From positions 1 through 7,169 of the forward strand of contig JABMMO010000177.1 in the NCBI GenBank assembly GCA_013205455.1: a stretch of DNA of 7,169 nt. The letters run 5' to 3'. The number at the start of each line of letters is the position of its first letter. Within the stretch, counting starts at the first letter, position 1. This DNA is from Actinomycetota bacterium. GTDB lineage: Bacteria > Actinomycetota > Actinomycetes > Nanopelagicales > Nanopelagicaceae. Under the pieces are notes generated by a model. That model did not search any database and was not told the DNA's origin. It saw only the letters and a list, made by a program, of their open reading frames with translations. Made by a program: the position numbers and the translations under genes. This document shows, piece after piece, positions 1 to 7,091 of the stretch.

Positions 1-662
1 ATAGATTCCAAGAATGAGAAGAGCGCTCCACCAGAAATATCTGGGCCGTAATCTAGATGCATCCCCCAAATTGCGGCTAACGCTTTAGTTTCTGGATGCA
101 CAAAATATTCTTCAGTAAAAGCTCTGGATGATTGCAGTAGCAATCTAATTAATTGGAAAAGTCCATTTGTACCAAGTGCGCGCCAAGTTTTATAAATAGA
201 TTTAGCTGCTGCAAAAGATGGCAACTCCGCGCCTAAGAGCGGAAAGAGATGCGGTGCAAATTTTCCTAGTAGCGCGGTTAAAGCTTGCCACGATTCAACA
301 TCGTTTGGCGCAACTCGTTTAAGCGTTTCAATATTTGCCGCTCTATCCATCACAATTCCTAATGACTTTCCATTTGGGAATAGTGAAATAAATGGTTTTC
401 CAGACGGAACAAACTCCAAACCGTTGCGAATTAGATCGTCTTTCAGCGCAGCCATAATTGGTCCGCCCGCAAAAAGGCTGAGATTTGTAGCAAAAAGATC
501 ATGTTTAAAGCCAGGCAAGGTAACTTCTTCGGTCCGAACTGCACCACCGCAAGTATCGGCGGACTCCAGAACTAAGACCCGTTTTCCTCGTTTAGCTAAT
601 AGGGCTGCCGAACTAAGTCCATTAATCCCGGAACCAATAACAATTACATCGAAATTATTCAT
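1..662 (-). CDS. FAD-dependent oxidoreductase, phytoene desaturase (CrtI)-like, N-terminal part
   Basis: This gene begins at an ATG on the minus strand and is open for 220 codons to the left edge, so the C-terminal half or more lies outside the window. The N-terminus shows a Rossmann FAD-binding fold: a beta strand with FDVIVIGSGING (residues 4-15, GxGxxG), an acidic residue ending the second strand (E33 in VLVLES), and the GGAVRT motif (residues 39-44) typical of CrtI/PYROXD2-like amine-oxidase-fold enzymes. A GAGAGGA Shine-Dalgarno sequence lies just upstream of the start. The protein is a clear paralogue of the divergently transcribed neighbour: over the first 74 or so aligned residues about 35 are identical by hand count. 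Family members desaturate or oxidise carotenoids and other hydrophobic substrates, but many are of unknown function and the substrate cannot be deduced here. The family call is firm; the reaction is unknown. Confidence 0.88.
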   Translation of the reverse strand, partial: MNNFDVIVIGSGINGLSSAALLAKRGKRVLVLESADTCGGAVRTEEVTLPGFKHDLFATNLSLFAGGPIMAALKDDLIRNGLEFVPSGKPFISLFPNGKSLGIVMDRAANIETLKRVAPNDVESWQALTALLGKFAPHLFPLLGAELPSFAAAKSIYKTWRALGTNGLFQLIRLLLQSSRAFTEEYFVHPETKALAAIWGMHLDYGPDISGGALFSFLES

Positions 663-716
663 TTGCCGATCCTCTCATGCGCGGTTATTCAATTCAACGA
701 GTTTAAGTTCTGGACT

Positions 717-739
717 ATCTAAGTGAAATGGACTTAGAT
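717..739. promoter_or_regulatory. 8-bp inverted repeat in divergent intergenic region, candidate operator
   Basis: ATCTAAGT (717-724) and ACTTAGAT (732-739) are perfect inverted copies separated by seven bases, so the half-site centres are 15 bp apart. The repeat lies in the 105-base gap between two divergently transcribed paralogous oxidoreductase genes, 28 bases before the rightward start codon. It has no following T-tract, so a terminator is unlikely. A weak promoter-like pair, TTCAAC (693-698) and TATCTA (716-721) with 17-base spacing, would put the repeat at and just after the -10 box, where a repressor could act. That promoter match is poor and is inference only. An untranslated-RNA hairpin is an alternative. 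Confidence 0.35.
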
Positions 740-767
740 TTCGACATCAACAGTCAGGGAGATTCGA

Positions 768-2375
768 ATGAACCAGAAAAATTATGATTCAATTATTGTA
801 GGAAGCGGCATTAATGCCTTGGTCGCTGGTGCGGTTCTTGCAAATTCTGGCTGGAAAGTTTTACTCTGCGAACGAAACAGGGTTGCTGGCGGCGCTATTC
901 GAACCGAAGCGGCCACTCTTCCTGGGTATACCCACGAATTACTTTCAAGTTGGCATCCGTTATTTGTCGGCGGTCCTGCTTATGCAGAATTGGGCGAAGC
1001 GCTAACAAAACGTGGCGTTGTATATAAGAACACCACATCACCAACTGGTGTTGTTTGTAGCGCTGGTACTGCAATTCTTTCAACTGATCCGGTAGAGACT
1101 GCAAAAGAGATGGACCGCTTAGGCGATGGCGCAGCATGGAGCGGGATGATGCAAGAGTTTGGTGGAAAAATTGATTTAGCATTTGGATTGCTAGGCGCTG
1201 ATTTCTGGCGTACTAATTCGCTGAAGTTGGCACGCACTGCACGTAAACGATTCGGAAACCGCGGCTTAGTTGCAACTGGTGCAGAATTACTTGAACCTGC
1301 TGCGCCTTGGTTAGATAGAACTTTTTCTTCCGAAGTTACCAAATCACTTTTGGCACCGTGGGCGCTACATAATGGGCTTGGCCCAGATGATGCTGCAAGT
1401 GCTTTTATTACCAAAGTTATTGGCGCAGCTGTTGCATTCGGTGGTATGCCGGTTCCAGTAGGTGGTGGAATTAAATTAGTAGAAGCGTTAGTTGGAATTA
1501 TAAAAGATGCTGGCGGCGAACTATTAACCAGCGCAGATGTTATAAAAGTTACAACTTCAAATGGCAAAGCTACCGGCGTAAAACTTGCCGACGGCCGAGA
1601 ATTTAGCGCGACAAAATCTGTTCTTGCTTCGGTAACGCCGCAAGCGTTATATCAAGGTTTGTTATCTGAGGAAAAGATTCCTATTGAAATCACAAAATCT
1701 GCGGATGCATTTAGATATGGTCGCGCCGCCATTCAAATTCATTTAGCGCTATCTGAACCACCACAATGGAAAGCGGATTCACGGTTAAAAGATGTTGCGA
1801 TTGTGCATATCTTGGATGGGATGAATTCGTTATCTGAATCGGTAAATGCTTCAAATCGAGGTTGGTTAGCTAAACGACCAACAATTGTGGTGGGACAACC
1901 TACAACTGTTGATCCTTCACGAGCACCAGCAGGCACATCAATACTTTGGATTCAATTACAGGAAAACCCACGAAAAATTCTCGGTGACTTAGCCGGCGAA
2001 ATAAACCCGGGTGATGGTTCTTGGAATGAAGAACGGCTAAATAAGTATGCAGATCGTGTGCTTGCTCAGGTTGCCGAGCAAATTCCAAACTTGTTTGGCG
2101 CAATCAAAGCGAAAATTGTGCTTGGACCAGAGCAGATCGAAGCGATGAATAAGAACTTAGTTGGCGGCGATCCTTACGCTGGCGATTGCCGGGTAGATCA
2201 ATACGCCCCCTGGCGGCCACTTAGTGCGGCCACCGGCCATCGCACACCAATTAGAAATCTCTGGCATATCGGTGCATCAACTCATCCCGGTCCTGGATTA
2301 GGCGGTGGCTCTGGATTTTTAGTTGCAAAACGCTTAACCCAGAAGAGTTTCTTAGAAAAATTAAGAAATCGGTAA
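768..2375 (+). CDS. FAD-dependent oxidoreductase, phytoene desaturase/CrtO-like (PYROXD2-type)
   Basis: This is a complete 535-residue protein, a usual length for the CrtI/CrtO/PYROXD2 group. The N-terminal Rossmann fold carries YDSIIVGSGINAL (GSGINA, residues 12-17), an acidic residue at the end of strand two (E35), and GGAIRT (41-46). The C-terminus has the second FAD-contacting motif, a Gly-rich GASTHPGPGLGGGSG stretch beginning near residue 502, followed by a helix FLVAKRL. No signal peptide or convincing membrane segment is seen, so it is probably cytosolic or membrane-peripheral. The start is supported by AGGGAG at 756-761, six bases before the ATG. The gene is divergent from a paralogue and ends at a strong terminator, so it appears monocistronic. 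Known relatives oxidise carotenoids or other hydrophobic molecules, but no carotenoid gene (crtB, crtE, crtY) is nearby, so a carotenoid role is possible and not shown. Confidence 0.9.
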   Translation: MNQKNYDSIIVGSGINALVAGAVLANSGWKVLLCERNRVAGGAIRTEAATLPGYTHELLSSWHPLFVGGPAYAELGEALTKRGVVYKNTTSPTGVVCSAGTAILSTDPVETAKEMDRLGDGAAWSGMMQEFGGKIDLAFGLLGADFWRTNSLKLARTARKRFGNRGLVATGAELLEPAAPWLDRTFSSEVTKSLLAPWALHNGLGPDDAASAFITKVIGAAVAFGGMPVPVGGGIKLVEALVGIIKDAGGELLTSADVIKVTTSNGKATGVKLADGREFSATKSVLASVTPQALYQGLLSEEKIPIEITKSADAFRYGRAAIQIHLALSEPPQWKADSRLKDVAIVHILDGMNSLSESVNASNRGWLAKRPTIVVGQPTTVDPSRAPAGTSILWIQLQENPRKILGDLAGEINPGDGSWNEERLNKYADRVLAQVAEQIPNLFGAIKAKIVLGPEQIEAMNKNLVGGDPYAGDCRVDQYAPWRPLSAATGHRTPIRNLWHIGASTHPGPGLGGGSGFLVAKRLTQKSFLEKLRNR

Positions 2376-2385
2376 TTATAAAATA

Positions 2386-2418
2386 AAAAAGCCCGCCAAA
2401 ATAATTGGCGGGCTTTTT
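2386..2418. terminator. Bidirectional rho-independent terminator
   Basis: GCCCGCCAA (2391-2399) pairs perfectly with TTGGCGGGC (2405-2413) around a five-base loop. A run of A before the stem (2385-2390) and TTTTT after it (2414-2418) lengthen the stem by five A-T pairs and supply a U-tract for transcripts in either direction. It begins 10 bases after the stop codon of the plus-strand oxidoreductase and ends 10 bases before the end of the minus-strand hydrolase gene, so it very likely ends both convergent transcripts. Confidence 0.93.
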
Positions 2419-2428
2419 AATTAACTAT

Positions 2429-3202
2429 TTATTTTGCAACCAGAGCCAATACGCGACACGGGCTACCAGATCCGCCAACAATTTTTAGCGGAGCTGCAAT
2501 CACGATTGCACCAGTTGTAGGCAACTTATCTAAGTTACGAAGTTGAGTTAGACCGTATTTATTATTTCCAAGGAAAAGGGTATGACATGGGAATGGCATA
2601 GAGAAGCCGAAAGCTCCGCCAGCATCAGTTCCTACTGTTTCAACGCCCATTCCTAGAATTTCAGTTTTAGTTGCGAAGTATTCTGCGCACTCAACTGTAA
2701 GTCCAGGTGTATGTGGACCATTCTCATCTGCATTAGCAAAAGCTTTTGCATCATCACCGAATTTTGACCAACCGGTGCGGAACATTACCCAAGCGCCTTT
2801 TGGAATCGCTCCGTTAGCTTTTTCCCATGCTTGCACATGAGAAACGTCTAAACAGAAATCAGGATTTGCGGCAGCTTCTTTAGCGAAATCTAAAACTACC
2901 GCTGGACCGACTAAACGTGCTGGCGGTACTTGCGAAACATCGTCAAGATCTTTACCAGTCACCCAGTGAATTGGTGCATCAAAGTGTGTGCCAGTGTGTT
3001 CGCCGGTGTGGAAGTTGTTCCAGTACCAAGCTGGACCCTTTTCGTCATAACGAGAGATAAGTTCTAATTTAAAGTTTGCGGTTTGGCCCATCTCTGGTGG
3101 TAAGCCAAGAATTGGTGTGCTCTCTTGCAATGGTGCAGTTAGATCAATAACTTGAACTGATCCTGAAGCGAGATCATTGGCAAGTGCTTTTAGGTCGGCC
3201 AT
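2429..3202 (-). CDS. Cyclase-family metal-dependent hydrolase (kynurenine formamidase/isatin hydrolase-like)
   Basis: This 257-residue protein belongs to the cyclase family (PF04199), metal enzymes that hydrolyse amide or lactam bonds; members include kynurenine formamidase and isatin hydrolase. The signature HxGTHxDxPxH is intact: H69, G71, T72, H73, D75, P77 and H79. H69, H73 and D75 would bind the metal and H79 would act in catalysis. A family C-terminal block, PLKIVGGSGSPCR (residues 238-250), is also clear. H207 matches the late metal-binding His of kynurenine formamidase, but the Glu usually found 12 residues later is T219 here. No signal peptide is seen. The start has a TTAGGAG Shine-Dalgarno (complement of 3210-3216) about eight bases upstream. 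The gene is divergent from iorAB, which suggests but does not prove a part in aromatic or indole metabolism. Substrate specificity cannot be read from the sequence, and other ring-opening amidohydrolase or dehydrating roles are possible. Confidence 0.88.
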   Translation of the reverse strand: MADLKALANDLASGSVQVIDLTAPLQESTPILGLPPEMGQTANFKLELISRYDEKGPAWYWNNFHTGEHTGTHFDAPIHWVTGKDLDDVSQVPPARLVGPAVVLDFAKEAAANPDFCLDVSHVQAWEKANGAIPKGAWVMFRTGWSKFGDDAKAFANADENGPHTPGLTVECAEYFATKTEILGMGVETVGTDAGGAFGFSMPFPCHTLFLGNNKYGLTQLRNLDKLPTTGAIVIAAPLKIVGGSGSPCRVLALVAK

Positions 3203-3317
3203 TCATATGCTCCTAACAAAGTTGTGGCTAAAACAGTTGTGAAAATCTCTCACTTATTTGAGATATCGGCAAGGGGGGTTCGGGTAGACATCGCTCACAC
3301 GGTAGGCGAAGATTAGC

Positions 3318-3338
3318 TGGGCCTGAGAAGCAGGCTCG
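3318..3338 (+). promoter_or_regulatory. Small hairpin in the iorA 5' leader
   Basis: GCCTG (3321-3325) and CAGGC (3331-3335) form five perfect pairs around an AGAAG loop; three more pairs outward (two G-U, one G-C) extend the stem to 3318-3338. It ends five bases before the iorA Shine-Dalgarno AAGGAGAG (3343-3350). The rest of the 153-base gap (3203-3355) shows no recognised riboswitch and no convincing sigma70-type promoter, although promoters for both iorA and the divergent hydrolase must lie in or near it. A regulatory role for the hairpin is speculation; it may only keep the ribosome-binding site unpaired. Confidence 0.3.
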
Positions 3339-3355
3339 CGGCAAGGAGAGAAACC

Positions 3356-5527
3356 ATGGCAGAGCGCTCATTTGCGGCTGAAGTTGAAAAGCTGCGCGTA
3401 GGTGCTGGCACGGAATTTGCCGGCGAAGGAATTCTCGCTGTAACTAAAGCGCTGCTGCAATCAGGAGTTTCATATGTAGGTGGTTATCAAGGTGCGCCAA
3501 TTTCGCACTTGATGGATGTACTTGGAGACGCGCACGAAATATTAGAGGAACTTGGAATCCATTTTGAAAACTCAGCTTCAGAAGCAACTGCAGCTGCCAT
3601 GTTAGCCGCATCAGTTCATTATCCATTACGCGGTGCAGTAACTTTTAAATCAACAGTCGGTACCAACGTTGCATCAGATGCGCTCGCCAACCTTTCATCC
3701 GGCGGCGTTACCGGTGGTGCGCTAATTATTATTGGCGAAGATTACGGCGAGGGTTCTTCGATTATGCAAGAACGCTCACATGCGTTTGCGATGAAATCAC
3801 AAATTTGGTTAATGGATCCACGTCCAAACCTAACTGCAATCGTAGATTCGGTTGATTTAGGTTTTAGATTATCTGAGGCCAGCAACACTCCCGTTATGTT
3901 AGAACTTCGACTTCGCTCTTGTCACATTCATGGAAAATTTATTGCAAAAGATAATGTTCGCCCTTCCTTCACTTTGAAGGATGCGATTGAAAATCCACGT
4001 CAAGATCCAGCTCGAGTAGTTTTGCCGCCAGCATCTTTTGCACATGAGCAAGAAAAGTTAAATGTTCGTTGGCCAGCTGCCGTAAAGTTCATCAAAGAGA
4101 ATAAAATTAACGAAGTTATAAATGATGGTGCGCAAGATTTCGGCATCATTTTGCAAGGCGGTTTATACAACACAGTAATTCGGGCGTTACAACTACTTGG
4201 ACTTTCTGATGTCTATGGAAATAGCAAAATTCCACTTTATATTCTCAACGTTACCTATCCAATAATCGATGACGAAGTTATCGAATTTGCGAAAAGCAAG
4301 CGTGCAGTCTTGCTAGTTGAAGAAGGTCAACCGGATTACATAGAACAAAATCTCCATGCCGTGCTTCGTCGCGCTGATGTTCCCACAAAATTATTTGGAA
4401 AAGAGATGTTGCCACCGGCTGGTGAATACACACCAGCTCATGTAATTAAAGGAATCACTGAATTCATTAAAAAATATGGACCAGAATTAATAGACCAAAC
4501 CACCCTTCCCGCGGTTGTTAGACCAAATGGTGATAAACCAACATCACTTGAAACCCGGATTGCTCCAGAAAAAGTACACGGTCGACCACCTTCATTTTGT
4601 ACTGGTTGCCCAGAGCGCCCAATTTTTACAGCACTTAAACTTGCAGAACGCGAGACTGGGAAGCACCACATCAGTGCTGATATTGGTTGCCACCTATTTT
4701 CAATTTTGCCACCGTTTAATATCGGTGCAACCACAATGGGTTATGGCCTTGGATCTGCCGGGGCATCCGCATTCCAATCGATTGAAACTGATAAACAAGT
4801 AATTTCTTTTATGGGCGATGGTGGTTTCTGGCATAACGGCTTAACAAGCGGAATTGGCAACGCAGTTTTCAATCAGAGCGATGGGCTAACAGTGATTGTA
4901 GATAACGCTTATAGCGCTGCAACTGGCGGTCAAGACTTACTTTCGTCGCAAGCTGATAATGAATTGCGATCTACTAAACATCCGATTGAAGCGGCAGTCC
5001 GTGGAATTGGTGTCAAGTGGGTAAAGACAATTACTAATACCTACAAAGTTAGTGAAATGCGGGAAACTTTTAAGAGCGCTTTAACTGGAAATGTAAAAGG
5101 TCCGAAAATTATCGTGGCGCAAAGTGAATGTACGTTAAATCGGATGCGTCGCGAGAAGCCAGCAATGGCTAAGAAAATTAAGGAAGGCAAGCGAATTGTT
5201 AAAGAGCGATTTGGAATTGACCCAGACACATGCACTGGCGATCACTCTTGTATCCGTATAAATGGCTGCCCATCACTAACAATTGCACCAAATCCAGATC
5301 CAATGCGAAAAGATCCAGTGGCGACAATTCTAAATACATGTGTTGGTTGTGGTCTTTGCGGTGAAGCTGCACAGGCTGCAGTTCTCTGTCCTTCGTTCTA
5401 TCGCACCGAAGTTATTATCAATCCATCAATTTGGGATAAAGCAAAATTAGCAATCCGGAGCGCAGTAATTGGTTTCTTGCAGAATGGAATTGAACGACGG
5501 TTAGTTGGAATCCAACCAAATGCTTAA
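3356..5527 (+). CDS. iorA: Indolepyruvate:ferredoxin oxidoreductase, alpha subunit (TPP enzyme with ferredoxin domain)
   Basis: This 723-residue subunit would carry out thiamine diphosphate-dependent oxidative decarboxylation of an aryl-2-oxoacid (indolepyruvate, phenylpyruvate or similar) to the acyl-CoA, reducing ferredoxin. In order it shows an N-terminal pyrimidine-binding-type domain (about 20-190; YVGGYQGAPIS near 40-50, KSTVGTNVASDAL at 98-110, SSIMQERSHA at 134-143), a middle domain (about 260-345), and the TPP pyrophosphate-binding domain with SFCTGCPERP (C415, C418) and GDGG...DN (G487, D488, G489 to N517). A C-terminal two-cluster ferredoxin domain follows: C626-x2-D629-x2-C632-x5-C638, then C662-x2-C665-x2-C668-x9-C678. 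The expected second Cys of the first motif is Asp. AAGGAGAG (3343-3350) supports the start. The 3' end overlaps iorB, so the two are probably translationally coupled. Family assignment is firm; the exact arylpyruvate preferred is not known. Confidence 0.93.
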   Translation: MAERSFAAEVEKLRVGAGTEFAGEGILAVTKALLQSGVSYVGGYQGAPISHLMDVLGDAHEILEELGIHFENSASEATAAAMLAASVHYPLRGAVTFKSTVGTNVASDALANLSSGGVTGGALIIIGEDYGEGSSIMQERSHAFAMKSQIWLMDPRPNLTAIVDSVDLGFRLSEASNTPVMLELRLRSCHIHGKFIAKDNVRPSFTLKDAIENPRQDPARVVLPPASFAHEQEKLNVRWPAAVKFIKENKINEVINDGAQDFGIILQGGLYNTVIRALQLLGLSDVYGNSKIPLYILNVTYPIIDDEVIEFAKSKRAVLLVEEGQPDYIEQNLHAVLRRADVPTKLFGKEMLPPAGEYTPAHVIKGITEFIKKYGPELIDQTTLPAVVRPNGDKPTSLETRIAPEKVHGRPPSFCTGCPERPIFTALKLAERETGKHHISADIGCHLFSILPPFNIGATTMGYGLGSAGASAFQSIETDKQVISFMGDGGFWHNGLTSGIGNAVFNQSDGLTVIVDNAYSAATGGQDLLSSQADNELRSTKHPIEAAVRGIGVKWVKTITNTYKVSEMRETFKSALTGNVKGPKIIVAQSECTLNRMRREKPAMAKKIKEGKRIVKERFGIDPDTCTGDHSCIRINGCPSLTIAPNPDPMRKDPVATILNTCVGCGLCGEAAQAAVLCPSFYRTEVIINPSIWDKAKLAIRSAVIGFLQNGIERRLVGIQPNA

Positions 5528-7088
5528 TCAATCTAGACCAATCACTATGGCGGTTTTAGCTATGGGTGGCGAAGGTGGCGGCGTATTAGCTGATTGGTGT
5601 ATTGATATGGCTGAGCACTCAGGCTATTGGGCACAGACCACATCGGTACCGGGAGTTGCACAACGAACCGGTGCGACGATTTATTACTTAGAATTTTTTG
5701 CAGATGACCAGAGCAATAAAGAGCCGATCTTAAGCACGATGCCAACACCTGGCGAAGTAGATATTGTGATTGCTTCAGAATTAATGGAAGCTGGTCGCGC
5801 AGTGTTTCGGGGATTTGTAACACCCGAGATCACAACTTTTATCGCATCAACAAACCGAGTTTATTCAATGACTGAAAAGACTGCAATGGGAGATGGTCGA
5901 GTAAGTTCCGAAGAGTTGTTAAGTGCTTGTGAAGCAGCAGCTAAGAAATTTATCTCGGGAGATTTTTCCGATGTTGCCGATAAAAGTGGCACAGTAATTT
6001 CAGCAGCACTTTTTGGTGCGCTTGCAGGTAGCGGCGCGCTACCTTTTGCAAAAGACCAATTCACATCTGCAGTAGAGCGAAGTGGCGTAGGAGTTAAAAA
6101 TTCTTTAATAGCATTCGAAAAAAGTTTTGAAATTGCGCAAAATTCTTTAAAGCCAAAACCAAATCCAGTTTCTATTTCAATTGGCGCAAAGCCAGCCGAT
6201 GCACCAACCGCAAATTTAGGCTTAACGCCAGCGCAAGAGTTAGAAATTCTCAATAATCCAAATGGAGCGGTTGGATCAAAACTCCAAGACCTTGCTTCTA
6301 GAATTAAAAGTGATTATCCAAGTGCTGTTACTTTAATGACCATCAGCGGCATCAAGCGAACTGCTGATTATCAAGATGCCGCTTACGCCAAAGTTTATTT
6401 AGATCGGTTAGAGGCAGTAAAAGAATGCGATTCAGTATTTGGTGATGGCACATATCGGACGCTTAACGAGGTAGCCCGATATACCGCGCTCTGGATGACT
6501 TATGAGGACACCATACGAGTAGCAGATTTAAAAACTCGGCGAACTAGATTTAATCGAGTTAACGACGAAGCGCGGGTTGCCGATAATCAAATTATGCAAG
6601 TACGCGAATTCTTACATCCGATGGCTGAAGAAATTGCTGATACTTTGCCAACCTTGTTAGGTGGTTGGATAATTAAAACTAAGCCAGCAAGGAATTTTAT
6701 AAATAAATTAACGATAAATGGTATGCGTCTGCACACTACCTCACTACATGGATATTTTTTGCTCTATATTTTGGCAAGGCTTAAATTCATCCGCCGCCGT
6801 TCGCTGCGATTCAATCTTGAACAAGAACGCATTGATCAATGGCTAACCAAAATATTAGCTGTTATGCCCGAAAATTATGATTTAGCTTATGAAATTGCCG
6901 AAAGCGCCAATGTAATCAAGGGATATGGCGATACTCATAAAAACGGTTGGCGTAACTTCACTTCATTAATGAGTGAAGTAGATAAATTGCGCGAATCTAA
7001 GGATTCAACCGCAGCAACTAGAATTTCGACGTTGCGAAGTGCGGCGCTATCTGATGAAACTGGCGAGAAGTTAAGAGCGTTGCTTTAA
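5520..7088 (+). CDS. iorB: Indolepyruvate oxidoreductase subunit beta with long C-terminal extension
   Basis: With the ATG at 5520 the protein has 522 residues. Residues about 8-205 form the POR-gamma-type domain (PF01558) of 2-oxoacid:ferredoxin oxidoreductases: GGEGGGVLADW at 16-26 and the hallmark VPGVAQRTGAT at 43-53. Classical archaeal IorB is about 200 residues and ends there; here a linker rich in Pro and Ala (about 210-235) leads to a further 285-residue region with conserved-looking blocks (DLKTRRTRFNRV at 336-347, EFLHPMAEEI at 363-372, SLRFNLEQERI at 428-438, KGYGDTHKNGWRNF at 467-480). From memory this matches DUF6537, also found at the end of fused one-chain enzymes. The ATG overlaps the last eight bases of iorA (ATGCTTAA). 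An in-frame TTG at 5505 (527 aa) and an ATG at 5547 are alternatives; none has a strong Shine-Dalgarno, which favours coupled translation from 5520. Confidence 0.9.
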   Translation: MLNQSRPITMAVLAMGGEGGGVLADWCIDMAEHSGYWAQTTSVPGVAQRTGATIYYLEFFADDQSNKEPILSTMPTPGEVDIVIASELMEAGRAVFRGFVTPEITTFIASTNRVYSMTEKTAMGDGRVSSEELLSACEAAAKKFISGDFSDVADKSGTVISAALFGALAGSGALPFAKDQFTSAVERSGVGVKNSLIAFEKSFEIAQNSLKPKPNPVSISIGAKPADAPTANLGLTPAQELEILNNPNGAVGSKLQDLASRIKSDYPSAVTLMTISGIKRTADYQDAAYAKVYLDRLEAVKECDSVFGDGTYRTLNEVARYTALWMTYEDTIRVADLKTRRTRFNRVNDEARVADNQIMQVREFLHPMAEEIADTLPTLLGGWIIKTKPARNFINKLTINGMRLHTTSLHGYFLLYILARLKFIRRRSLRFNLEQERIDQWLTKILAVMPENYDLAYEIAESANVIKGYGDTHKNGWRNFTSLMSEVDKLRESKDSTAATRISTLRSAALSDETGEKLRALL

Positions 7089-7091
7089 GGC

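Noticed and set aside
424..726. A 100-codon plus-strand open frame opposite the first oxidoreductase.
   Set aside because: The minus-strand frame encodes a clear FAD-binding N-terminus with a ribosome-binding site; the plus-strand product has no recognisable features and overlaps the divergent promoter region.
980..1567. A 195-codon open frame on the minus strand inside the second oxidoreductase gene.
   Set aside because: It lies fully within a well-supported gene whose domains span the region, and its product is of low-complexity Ser/Ala/Pro composition with no recognisable motif.
3207..3242. A possible 11-codon leader peptide with one Trp (MLLTKLWLKQL) upstream of iorA, suggesting Trp attenuation.
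   Set aside because: It has a single Trp, no good Shine-Dalgarno, and no paired terminator/antiterminator stems after it; it also begins right beside the divergent hydrolase start. Chance is the simpler explanation.
3321..3350. CTGAGA and nearby G-rich sequence upstream of iorA as part of a TPP riboswitch, which would be attractive for a TPP enzyme.
   Set aside because: Only the short CTGAGA string is shared; the rest of the conserved TPP-riboswitch core and its second helix are not found.
5861..6253. A 130-codon minus-strand open frame within iorB.
   Set aside because: It is antisense to the conserved beta-subunit domain and linker; its composition looks like a shadow of the coding strand.
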